Counted from the first letter of the stretch, positions 1-6,567 are shown. The stretch: 6,810 bases of DNA from Longimicrobiales bacterium (GCA_028280205.1 JANQME010000387.1:1-6810); one strand, 5' to 3'. Translations and numbers: made by a program. The notes: generated by a model from the letters alone, not told the origin.

Positions 1-14
1 GGAGTAGGGGGTGG

Positions 15-101
15 GTCAGCGGTACGCGTCGCCCCTCTTTGGGGCGCTTCGCCCGGACGCTGCGCGTCCGGTCCCTCCTCGGGGCGACGCGTACCGCTGA
101 C
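15..101. repeat. Nested long palindrome (21-bp perfect inverted repeat with inner hairpins)
   Basis: The arms at 15-35 and 81-101 are perfect reverse complements over 21 bases, starting GTCAGCGGTACGCG on the left and ending CGCGTACCGCTGAC on the right. The 45-base interior folds further. CCGGACGC at 53-60 pairs with GCGTCCGG at 64-71 around a 3-base loop. CGCCCC at 30-35 can instead pair with GGGGCG at 41-46 around TCTTT, which competes with the outer stem. The element lies 30 bases beyond the stop codon of the LysR gene, so it could end that transcript and any convergent one arriving from the left. It has no T-run typical of an intrinsic terminator. The multi-hairpin, compact form also resembles REP/BIME-like dispersed intergenic palindromes. 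Nothing else is seen in positions 1-130. The structure is certain; the role is inferred. Confidence 0.75.
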
Positions 102-130
102 TGGAACCAGAACGGCGGGCGGGCCCGGGC

Positions 131-1033
131 CTACTCGTGTCGGGCGTTCTCTGCGGTGCGCACCAGCGCTACGAGCAGCTCGTCCGGTGTGTGTCGGGGT
201 GCGGTGATGGCGTAGAACGACTCGACGAGCCCGGGAACGCGGGCGAGCTCGACGAGGGAGCCGTTCTCCAGCTCGTCGTGCACGACGATGGGCGGCAGGA
301 CCGAAATCCCCTCGTGCGCACGCGCCACGAGGCGGAGCATCGCCATGTCGTCCACCTCCGCGACGATGCGGGGTTCGACGCCGTTGCGGGCGGCGAAGGC
401 GTCGAAGCGCGTCCGGATGCCGGATTCGACGGTCGGGGCCACGACCGGCTCTTCGGCCAGCAGCTCTTCCAGCGAGCGCTCCGGCCGGTCCGTGGGCCGA
501 CCGATGAGGCTGACCGGCTGCTCGTCGATCGTGTGCGGCAGCCACGTCGAGTCGTCGTCCCTGGGCGGAAGGAAGTTCGTGAGCACCACGTCGAGCCGGT
601 GGGCCTCGAGGTGCGCGACCATCTCGCGGACGGAGCCGGAGCGTATTTGCAGCGCGATATCGTCGCGGTTCAGCACTGGGCCGAGGAAGGCGATCTGGAA
701 GTTGCGCGAGAGGGTGGCGAGCACACCCACGCGCAGGACGCGCCGTGCGGCACCCTCCTCGCCGAGCACGCTGATGAGCTCGTCACCCAGGCCGAAGATG
801 GAGTCCGCATAGTCGAGGACGGTCCGCCCGGCAGGCGTGAGCTCCAGCCCGCGACCCCGCCGATCGAAGAGGTCGTGCCCGAGCGCGTCCTCGAGCTTGC
901 GGATCTGCACGGAGACCGCGGACTGCGAGACGTGGAGCGCTTCCGCGGCCCGCGTCAGATTCCCCTCCCGGGCGACCGCGCGAAAGTACCGGAGGTGGTG
1001 GTAGTTCAGGCGACGAGATATCAGGTTATTCAT
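131..1033 (-). CDS. LysR-family transcriptional regulator, NhaR-like
   Basis: This 300-residue protein has the usual LysR-type length. Residues 10-67 form the winged helix-turn-helix, with the hallmark stretch LTRAAEALHVSQSAVSVQIR followed by LE..LG..LF.R.GRGLELTPAG. A linker helix follows to about residue 95. The effector-binding domain starts near VLRVGVLATLSR and runs to about residue 290. The N-terminus (LNYHHLRYF, then the GRGLELT region) resembles NhaR regulators more than CbbR, but the inducer cannot be read from sequence. The ATG at 1033 is the only reasonable start: an in-frame TAA lies two codons upstream and no other Met occurs before the HTH. No Shine-Dalgarno sequence precedes it, so translation may be leaderless or nearly so. 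The gene is divergent from dabBA, and its start codon sits inside a palindromic putative operator. This points to autoregulation and control of the neighbouring bicarbonate-accumulation genes. Family assignment is firm; the NhaR subtype and the target genes are inferred. Confidence 0.96.
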   Translation of the reverse strand: MNNLISRRLNYHHLRYFRAVAREGNLTRAAEALHVSQSAVSVQIRKLEDALGHDLFDRRGRGLELTPAGRTVLDYADSIFGLGDELISVLGEEGAARRVLRVGVLATLSRNFQIAFLGPVLNRDDIALQIRSGSVREMVAHLEAHRLDVVLTNFLPPRDDDSTWLPHTIDEQPVSLIGRPTDRPERSLEELLAEEPVVAPTVESGIRTRFDAFAARNGVEPRIVAEVDDMAMLRLVARAHEGISVLPPIVVHDELENGSLVELARVPGLVESFYAITAPRHTPDELLVALVRTAENARHE

Positions 1034-1043
1034 AAATTATGAA
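1029..1043. promoter_or_regulatory. Putative LysR-type operator (perfect 7-1-7 palindrome, T-N11-A)
   Basis: TTCATAAATTATGAA is a perfect dyad (TTCATAA and TTATGAA around a central A). It contains the T-N11-A core TCATAAATTATGA that LysR-type regulators recognise. It covers the ATG of the lysR gene (1031-1033 on the opposite strand), and its AT-richness stands out sharply from the flanking DNA. It lies about 65 bases upstream of the start site predicted for the dabB promoter, the classical distance for a LysR recognition site. The palindrome is seen directly; binding by the adjacent regulator is inferred. Confidence 0.55.
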
Positions 1044-1046
1044 CGT

Positions 1047-1074
1047 TTTATCCAGTAACTTGAATTGGACACAA
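1047..1074 (-). promoter_or_regulatory. Candidate promoter for the lysR gene
   Basis: Read on the minus strand, TTGTGT (1069-1074) and GATAAA (1047-1052) are separated by 16 bases and resemble sigma-70 -35 and -10 boxes (3/6 and 4/6 matches). Transcription would begin near 1040, inside the palindrome at 1029-1043. The leader would be only about 7 bases, which agrees with the missing ribosome binding site. Regulator bound at the palindrome would then block its own promoter. This is motif matching by eye only. Confidence 0.3.
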
Positions 1075-1075
1075 T
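1064..1075. promoter_or_regulatory. Possible secondary (activation) half-site for the LysR regulator
   Basis: ATTG at 1064-1067 and CAAT at 1072-1075 form a 4-4-4 inverted repeat, about 33 bases from the centre of the main palindrome and so about three helical turns away. LysR-type tetramers often contact a strong recognition site and a weaker activation site at roughly this spacing. A short repeat like this can occur by chance, so it is a weak call. Confidence 0.25.
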
Positions 1076-1094
1076 AGTCTAGCCTCGTGAAGAT
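1065..1094 (+). promoter_or_regulatory. Candidate dabBA promoter
   Basis: TTGGAC at 1065-1070 is a good -35-like hexamer. The best -10 position, 18 bases downstream, is GAAGAT at 1089-1094, which is poor (3/6). A weak -10 and dependence on an activator are usual for LysR-controlled promoters. The implied transcription start near 1101 lies before the ATG at 1135 but after the GTG at 1087, and this is one reason to prefer the later dabB start. The call is speculative. Confidence 0.25.
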
Positions 1095-1134
1095 AGGTGC
1101 AAGTCTTTCCCGCACGGATGGAGAATCGCACCTC

Positions 1135-2712
1135 ATGCACGGCACGTCCGCCTCCTGGATTCCGATGGTCGCCCTGGCCCCCATCGGTCTGATGCTCGCC
1201 ACGGCGATGGCGTCCCGCTTCCGACCGACCGCCCTCTCCAGCCTGGTGGGCTGGGCGGTGTGGGTCACCGTACCGGTCGCCGCCATGCTGGCCGCCGCGG
1301 TCGCGGTCGGCGGCGCGCTTGCAACCCCCGCTCTGGACGTCCGGGGCTTCGGCCTCTCGCTCCGCGCCGACGCGCTCAACGTGGTGCTCTACGCGATGGT
1401 CTCTCTCCTCGGCGTCGTGCTGGTGCGCTTCTCCCGCACCTACCTGGAGGGGGATCCACGCCGGCCCGTGTTCCTCGGTCGGCTCGGCGCGACGCTCGGC
1501 GCTGTCCAGCTCCTTCTGTTGGCGGGCAGCCTCCCGCTCTTCTTCGCGGCCTGGGTCGTCACGAGCCTCGCGCTCCACGGTCTCCTGGTCTTCTATCCCG
1601 AGCGCCCGCGCGCCCGCATCGCGGCGACCAAGAAGTTCATCGTCGCGCGGATCGGAGACGCGACCCTCCTGCTCGCCTTCTTGCTGCTCTACCGCGCGTT
1701 CGGGACTGCCGATCTCGGCGCGCTCCTGGGAGCCGCTACGGAGGCGACCCCCGGGGCGGGCGTGCCCGGCGTGGGTCTGTCGGTCCACGTGGCCGCGTTC
1801 CTCCTGGCGGTCGCAGCCCTCTTCAAGTCGGCGCAGTTCCCGACCCACGGCTGGTTGGTCGAAGTGATGGAGACACCGACACCCGTGTCGGCGCTTCTCC
1901 ACGCGGGGATCCTCAATGCCGGTCCCTTCCTGGTGCTGCGCTTCGCTGCCGTGATGGAGCTCGCGCCGGGCGCAGCGGTCCTCTTGGTTGCCGTGGGAGG
2001 CTTCACGGCCGTCTTCGCCTCCCTGGTGCTGCTCACCCAGCCGAGCGTCAAGGTCGCCCTCGGGTACTCGAGCGCCGCCCACATGGGCTTCACGCTCTTT
2101 GTCGCGGGTCTGGGTGTCTACGCCGCCGCGGTTCTACACCTGGTGGGGCACTCGTTCTACAAGGCTCACGCGTTCCTCTCGTCGGGCAGTGCCGTGGATG
2201 TCGCACGCGCCCGGCACGTCCCGGTCCCCGCCCGCCTTCGCAGCCCACTCCGTATCGCCGTGAGCTTCGCTGCGTCGCTCGTCGTCTACCTCGCGGTCGC
2301 GGGCGTCATGGGTGTCCAGCCCTCCGAGCGCCCCGAGCTGTTCGCAGTCGGGGCGGTGATCGTCCTCGGGCTCGCGCAGCTCCTGCTCCCGGTGCTCGAC
2401 TCTGCGGCGACGCGGGCCGGTGCCGTCCGCACGGCGCTCGCCGCCGGCGTGATCGCGGTCGCCTTCTTCGGGATGGAGTCCGCCGCCCATCGGGTCCTCG
2501 AGGCGGCCCTCCCGGTTCCGAGTGAGCCACATCTGGCCTCGCTCGCCGCCGCCGTCGTCGTGCTGCTCGCCTTTGCGGGCGCGATCGTCGCTCAGATGAT
2601 GCTCCCCACCTTCGAGTCGCCTCGTACTCGAGCCGCGTACGTCCACCTCCGCAACGGCCTCTACGCGAACGCGGCGTTCGACCGTCTCGTCGGGGCCCTC
2701 CGCCGCGCCTGA
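1135..2712 (+). CDS. dabB: DabB: NuoL/MrpA-like membrane subunit of the DAB inorganic-carbon transporter
   Basis: This polytopic membrane protein of the proton-conducting NuoL/MrpA antiporter family, 525 residues from this start, has about 12-14 predicted hydrophobic helices. In known systems it pairs with DabA and is thought to use the cation gradient to drive one-way CO2 hydration to bicarbonate. Family motifs, numbered from this start, are KKFIVARIGD near 166-175, ALFKSAQFPTHGWL near 228-241, TPTPVSALLHAG near 247-258, VKVALGYSSAAHMG near 305-318 and HLVGHSFYKAHAFLSSGS near 335-352. The conserved Lys and His residues of the channel are therefore present. The TM5 glutamate of NuoL (WEG) appears replaced by WVVTSLALH. 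The protein also lacks NuoL's long C-terminal lateral helix and ends soon after its last membrane segment. A GTG at 1087 would add 16 residues (MKIGASLSRTDGESHL), but they are polar and have no ribosome site. ATG 1135 has GGAG at 1120-1123 and leads directly into a membrane helix; ATG 1165 is a further option. dabA follows after 52 bases. Confidence 0.93.
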   Translation: MHGTSASWIPMVALAPIGLMLATAMASRFRPTALSSLVGWAVWVTVPVAAMLAAAVAVGGALATPALDVRGFGLSLRADALNVVLYAMVSLLGVVLVRFSRTYLEGDPRRPVFLGRLGATLGAVQLLLLAGSLPLFFAAWVVTSLALHGLLVFYPERPRARIAATKKFIVARIGDATLLLAFLLLYRAFGTADLGALLGAATEATPGAGVPGVGLSVHVAAFLLAVAALFKSAQFPTHGWLVEVMETPTPVSALLHAGILNAGPFLVLRFAAVMELAPGAAVLLVAVGGFTAVFASLVLLTQPSVKVALGYSSAAHMGFTLFVAGLGVYAAAVLHLVGHSFYKAHAFLSSGSAVDVARARHVPVPARLRSPLRIAVSFAASLVVYLAVAGVMGVQPSERPELFAVGAVIVLGLAQLLLPVLDSAATRAGAVRTALAAGVIAVAFFGMESAAHRVLEAALPVPSEPHLASLAAAVVVLLAFAGAIVAQMMLPTFESPRTRAAYVHLRNGLYANAAFDRLVGALRRA

Positions 2713-2764
2713 TCGCCGTCCACGCCTCGGCAAACTCATCCAGACTCCTCCTTCCAGTTCCCTC

Positions 2765-5482
2765 ATGCGCAAACCAAGCACTGCTCCGCTCGAAGCCGCC
2801 TACGGCTTTCCCGGCGATTCTCCTACGGCTGGGCTCGCGACCGATCCTCAGCATCCGGATGCAACGGCCCACCGTGCCGACGAGCCCACGACCGCAGCGT
2901 CGCGCGCGGACGACACGGAGTATACGGCCGCTATGCGGCGCGCCTGTGCCACGATCGCTCCGGTCTGGCCGCTCGACAGCTTTGTCGCCGTGAATCCCTA
3001 CCTCGGTCTCGCCGATCAGGACTTCACCGAGGCCGCGGCCCGACTCGACCGGGTCGGGGGCGTTCGTACGACGATGCCGGCGTCCTTCTACCTCGAGGCC
3101 TTCGATCAGGGGCGAATGACGCGAGCCGACCTGGCCGACGCGCTGGAGGAACAGGCATCGCGCTTGGGACACTTCGAGCCGGAGAACGTCGAGGCTTTTC
3201 TCCTGTGCGCCCGTCAGCAGGCGGAGTCGAGCCCTGTATCCGCTTCGCCCGATGTGGAGACGGTCGCGGACGTGGCACGCACGGTGACGGGGGAAGCCTG
3301 GGATCGCTTCGCGACCGACCGGGTCTCGGCTTGGGCCTCCGCGCACTTCGACCAGGGACAAGCCCCGTGGCGTGTCGAGGACGGCACCGTTTCCCTCTAC
3401 GAATCGTGGCGTGTCGAGGCCGTGATCGATCGATCGCCCGAGGTCGCGGGGCTGAGCGGCTTCCGGACGGTCGTGGCCACGCTGCCCCGCGAGCCGCTGG
3501 CGGCGGCGAGTCGGGCCCTCGAACGACTCGGTGTGCCCTCGAGCGTGCTCGACGGCTACCTGCATCGCCTTCTGATTCGCTGCGGGGGATGGGCCGCCTT
3601 CGCGGCCCGGATCGACTTCGAGCGCTCGGTTCGGGAGCAGGAGCCCGAAGAGCTGCTCCTCGACTTCCTTTCCATTCTGATCGTCTGGGAGTACGCCCTC
3701 CTCGAGACGCTCGACGGCCCCCGTATCCGTCAGTCCTGGAACATCGCTCGCGGGCGCCTCGCGTCGGCGGTGGATACGGTGAAGCCCCGAGCCGATCTGG
3801 ATCGGGAGCTCGTCCTGCAGGCTGCGTACGAGCGGTCCGAGCAGCGTCGGCTCGTGGCTGCGTTCCGGGGGTCGAGGCGGGACGTGGAAGCGGGACGTCC
3901 GGACGTCCAGGCGGTCTTCTGCATCGACGTCCGGTCCGAGCCGTTCCGACGGCACCTCGAGGCGACCGGCGACGGGGTCGAGACGCTCGGTTTCGCTGGC
4001 TTCTTCGGCTTCGGAGTCGACTACACTCGACTGGGTCACGACACCGCCGGTGCCCACTGCCCGGTTCTGATACCGCCGGCGTTCGCCACCAGGGAGACGA
4101 TCGCCGATCCCGCCCGTGAGGACGCCGCCCTGAAGCGCCGTCGGGTCGGGCACGAATTCGATCGGGCATGGAACGCCTTCAAGTCCGGAGCGGTCTCGTG
4201 CTTCAGCTTCGTCAGCCCCCTGGGCCTCGCGTATCTGCCGAAGCTGCTCACCGATGCGTTCGGGGTTACACGCCCGGTCGCCCATCCGCGCTCGGAAGGG
4301 CTCGGCCGACGGGGATCACAGGCGCTTCGGCCGGATGTGGTCGACGCACTCACGCTCGCCGAGGCGATCCCGATCGCCGAAGGAGCGCTGCGGGGGATGT
4401 CACTGACCGACGGATTCGCTCGGATCGTCCTCTTCGCCGGACACGGCTCGACCTCCGTGAACAACCCTCACGCGACGGGTCTGGACTGCGGCGCGTGTGG
4501 CGGGCGGACCGGTGAGCCGAATGCCCGGATCGCGTGTGAGACACTCAACGACGCGAGGGTCCGCGCGGGCCTGGCCGAGCGGGGCATCGACATCCCGGTG
4601 GACACCGTGTTCGTCCCCGGTGTCCACGACACGACGACCGACGATCTGACCCTCTACGACCTGGACAACGTCCCGGAGAGCCACGCGGCCGATGTAGCCC
4701 GACTGCAGGAGCGGCTGGCCGAGGCCGGGCGGGGGACCCGCTCGGAGCGGGCGGCGCGACTGCTGCCCGAAGGGGCTCGCTCCCATCACGAGGCGATCCG
4801 GTTCCGGGGGAAGGACTGGGCGCAGACCCGGCCTGAGTGGGGCCTGGCCGGGTGCTCGGCGCTCGTCGTCGCCCCCCGGTCGCGCACCGCCGGGGTCGAC
4901 CTCGCCGGTCGATCGTTCCTTCACTCGTACGACTGGAAGGAGGACGACGGCTTCGGCGTGCTGGAGCTGATCATGACGGCGCCACTCGTCGTCGCGAGCT
5001 GGATCAACCTGCAGTACTACGCCTCGACCGTGGACAACGAGGTCTTCGGCTCGGGCAACAAGACCCTCCACAACGTGGTGGGAAGGGTGGGCGTGCTCGA
5101 GGGCCACGGCGGGGACCTGCGTGTCGGGCTCCCCTGGCAGTCGCTCCACGACGGCGAGCGGCTCCAGCATGATCCGATTCGACTCAACGTGGTGATCGAG
5201 GCTCCCGTCGATGCGATGAACGAGGTCCTCCTACGCCACGAGAACGTCCGGACCCTGCTCGATCACGGGTGGGTCCATCTCTTCCGCATGGACGACGAGG
5301 GCCAGATTGCGCAGCGTTACTCAGGGGCTCTCCACTGGGAGGACGTGGTGAGCGGAGCGATCACGGCCCCGCGGGGGGCGAAGGGCGCCGCGGTCGAGAC
5401 CTCGGCAGGTTCGGACGGCGGCATGCGGGATCTCGCAACCGCGGAGACGGAGCGGAAGCCGGAGCTGGTTTCGGCTCACTGA
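2765..5482 (+). CDS. dabA: DabA: DUF2309/UPF0753 zinc-dependent carbonic-anhydrase-like subunit of the DAB inorganic-carbon transporter
   Basis: This 905-residue cytoplasmic or membrane-peripheral protein is the DabA subunit. In characterised systems it hydrates CO2 to bicarbonate at a beta-carbonic-anhydrase-like zinc site, coupled to DabB. The family N-terminus APVWPLDSFVAVNPYLGL is at residues 65-82. Zinc ligands are evident: Cys386 and Asp388 in VFCIDVRSEPFRRHLE, His560 in LFAGHGSTSVNNPHATG, and Cys575 in GLDCGACGG. The Cys-x-Asp pair, a gap of about 172 and then His to Cys 15 apart match the pattern reported for Halothiobacillus DabA (C351, D353, H524, C539). Arg390 of CIDVRSE is also present. 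The roughly 60 residues before the core are Ala/Thr/Asp-rich and not family-like. The only other in-frame Met, at 2933 (residue 57), would remove them and has GGAG 12 bases upstream. No Shine-Dalgarno precedes 2765; the upstream bases are pyrimidine-rich. The gene lies 52 bases after dabB in the same operon. Function is confident by family; transport by this copy is inferred. Confidence 0.96.
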   Translation: MRKPSTAPLEAAYGFPGDSPTAGLATDPQHPDATAHRADEPTTAASRADDTEYTAAMRRACATIAPVWPLDSFVAVNPYLGLADQDFTEAAARLDRVGGVRTTMPASFYLEAFDQGRMTRADLADALEEQASRLGHFEPENVEAFLLCARQQAESSPVSASPDVETVADVARTVTGEAWDRFATDRVSAWASAHFDQGQAPWRVEDGTVSLYESWRVEAVIDRSPEVAGLSGFRTVVATLPREPLAAASRALERLGVPSSVLDGYLHRLLIRCGGWAAFAARIDFERSVREQEPEELLLDFLSILIVWEYALLETLDGPRIRQSWNIARGRLASAVDTVKPRADLDRELVLQAAYERSEQRRLVAAFRGSRRDVEAGRPDVQAVFCIDVRSEPFRRHLEATGDGVETLGFAGFFGFGVDYTRLGHDTAGAHCPVLIPPAFATRETIADPAREDAALKRRRVGHEFDRAWNAFKSGAVSCFSFVSPLGLAYLPKLLTDAFGVTRPVAHPRSEGLGRRGSQALRPDVVDALTLAEAIPIAEGALRGMSLTDGFARIVLFAGHGSTSVNNPHATGLDCGACGGRTGEPNARIACETLNDARVRAGLAERGIDIPVDTVFVPGVHDTTTDDLTLYDLDNVPESHAADVARLQERLAEAGRGTRSERAARLLPEGARSHHEAIRFRGKDWAQTRPEWGLAGCSALVVAPRSRTAGVDLAGRSFLHSYDWKEDDGFGVLELIMTAPLVVASWINLQYYASTVDNEVFGSGNKTLHNVVGRVGVLEGHGGDLRVGLPWQSLHDGERLQHDPIRLNVVIEAPVDAMNEVLLRHENVRTLLDHGWVHLFRMDDEGQIAQRYSGALHWEDVVSGAITAPRGAKGAAVETSAGSDGGMRDLATAETERKPELVSAH

Positions 5483-5499
5483 GGCCGGCGGGGCACTCC

Positions 5500-5539
5500 A
5501 TCGGGGAGACCGCCGCCCCTCCGGCGGTCTCCCGGTGAT
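5500..5539 (+). terminator. Strong GC stem-loop after dabA, likely terminator
   Basis: GGGAGACCGCCG at 5504-5515 pairs perfectly with CGGCGGTCTCCC at 5522-5533 around a 6-base loop. ATC at 5500-5502 and GAT at 5537-5539 can extend the stem across a small bulge. It lies 17 bases after the dabA stop codon and before tesB, so it probably separates the dabBA transcript from the thioesterase gene. There is no clean T-tract, only TTATCTT further on, so termination efficiency is uncertain and an mRNA-stabilising 3' hairpin is an alternative. Confidence 0.6.
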
Positions 5540-5595
5540 GCCGTGGGATTATCTTCCACCGTCCTACACCGCTGCTTCCCCGGCCGCGAGGCCCG

Positions 5596-6498
5596 ATGCC
5601 GGACGAACCCGTATGCAGTCTGGTCGAGCTCCTCGACCTCGAGAACATCGAGCTCAACATCTATCGCGGCACGAACCGCGACATCGGAACGGGCCGGATC
5701 TACGGGGGCCAAGCCCTCGCTCAGTCGCTGGTCGCGGCCCGTCGGACGGTCGAGGCCGACTGGTCCGCGCACTCGCTGCACGGCTACTTCATCCTGGAGG
5801 GCGACCTGTCGCTGCCGGTCGTCTACTTCGTCGATCGGCTGCGCGACGGCCGCAGCTACGCCACCCGCAGGGTCACGGGCATCCAGAACGGGGCGGCGAT
5901 CTTCAACATGTCCGCGTCCTTCCACAGACGGGAGGAGGGCGTGTCGCATCAGATGGAGATGCCGAGCGTGCCGCCGCCCGACGCCTTCCGCCCGGAGCTG
6001 GAGACCATTCGCGAGCACGCCGAGGAGATCCCTCGGGCGCTCCGGGGCGTCCTGACCCAGGACCGCCCGCTCGATATCCGTGCCGTCGACGCGGTCGATC
6101 CCTTCGACCCCAAGCCCGGCGTTCCCCGGCAGATGTACTGGATTCGCACGAACGGCCGGATCGAGGGGGGCACCACGGACCACCAGGCGGTGCTCGCCTA
6201 CGCGTCCGACTTCGGTCTGCTCGGGGCCGCGCTGCGCCCCCACGGGCTCACCTTCCGCGATCCGCGGGTCATGGTGGCGAGCCTGGACCACGCCCTGTGG
6301 TTTCACCGTCCGTTCCGTGCCGACGCGTGGCTTCTCTACGTCGTGGACAGCCCGGCGTCCGGGTTGGGGCGGGGCTTCAGCCGGGGCACCTTCTTCACCC
6401 GGGAAGGGGAGCTGGTCGCGAGCGTCGCCCAGGAGGGTGTGGTGCGGATGCGGCGGAGCGAACCGGGCACGGGCGTCGACGGCTCCGACGGGAGTTGA
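5596..6498 (+). CDS. tesB: Acyl-CoA thioesterase II (TesB family, double hotdog)
   Basis: This 300-residue protein, close in length to E. coli TesB, hydrolyses medium- and long-chain acyl-CoA to free fatty acid and CoA in the cytoplasm. The N-terminal hotdog runs from about 8 to 125 and includes GRIYGGQALAQSLVAA (33-48) and LHGYFILEGD (61-70). The C-terminal hotdog runs from about 176 to 286. Catalytic positions align with E. coli D204, T228 and Q278 at a constant offset of one: Asp205 in LAYASDFGLL, Ser229 in VMVASLDHALWFHRPF, and Gln279 in VAQEGVVRMR. The threonine is therefore serine here, which keeps a hydroxyl. The end is a short polar tail. The ATG at 5596 has a GCGAGG-like site only 4 bases upstream. 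It follows the dabA hairpin, so it likely has its own promoter, though none is recognisable between 5540 and 5590. The DUF2306-like gene follows 69 bases later, possibly in one transcript. There is no functional link to the DAB genes beyond proximity. Confidence 0.95.
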   Translation: MPDEPVCSLVELLDLENIELNIYRGTNRDIGTGRIYGGQALAQSLVAARRTVEADWSAHSLHGYFILEGDLSLPVVYFVDRLRDGRSYATRRVTGIQNGAAIFNMSASFHRREEGVSHQMEMPSVPPPDAFRPELETIREHAEEIPRALRGVLTQDRPLDIRAVDAVDPFDPKPGVPRQMYWIRTNGRIEGGTTDHQAVLAYASDFGLLGAALRPHGLTFRDPRVMVASLDHALWFHRPFRADAWLLYVVDSPASGLGRGFSRGTFFTREGELVASVAQEGVVRMRRSEPGTGVDGSDGS

Positions 6499-6556
6499 AG
6501 GAAGCCGGGTCGGCACGCGTACTCGTCTCGAAGCTGCTCGTCCCCCTCGCGCCGCC

Positions 6557-6560
6557 GGAG
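6557..6560 (+). promoter_or_regulatory. Ribosome binding site deciding the GTG start at 6568
   Basis: GGAG at 6557-6560 lies 7 bases before GTG 6568. It is the clearest Shine-Dalgarno in the window and supports a start that otherwise has no Met. No other ATG or GTG lies in frame between the tesB stop (the TGA at 6496-6498 is in the same frame) and this codon. Confidence 0.6.
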
Positions 6561-6567
6561 TCCCCTT

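Noticed and set aside
1..130. Possible small RNA or tRNA gene in the left intergenic region because of strong folding
   Set aside because: No cloverleaf, T-loop or anticodon pattern fits, and the symmetry is that of a simple inverted repeat. No promoter is visible.
137..1042. Long plus-strand open frame antisense to the lysR gene
   Set aside because: Its translation is rich in Arg, Asp, Glu and Val with no recognisable domain. It mirrors a clear LysR gene on the other strand and reflects high-GC codon bias.
3366..3419. 15-base direct repeat CGTGGCGTGTCGAGG, 39 bases apart, within dabA
   Set aside because: Both copies encode WRVE in the same frame inside a conserved protein. The spacer copies do not otherwise match, so chance or codon bias is more likely than a mobile or regulatory repeat.
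3423..3436. GATCGATCGATCG run resembling a short tandem repeat
   Set aside because: It is a brief in-frame coding stretch (VIDRSP) with no extension, too short to be a functional repeat array.
3893..3908. Perfect 16-bp palindrome GGACGTCCGGACGTCC
   Set aside because: It lies inside dabA just before the CIDVR motif and is explained by Arg-Pro-Asp-Val codons. There is nothing around it to suggest an operator.
2306..4285. 659-codon minus-strand open frame opposite dabB/dabA
   Set aside because: The product is Arg/Gly/Glu-rich and low in complexity, spans two genes with strong family motifs on the other strand, and is a typical GC-rich antisense artefact.
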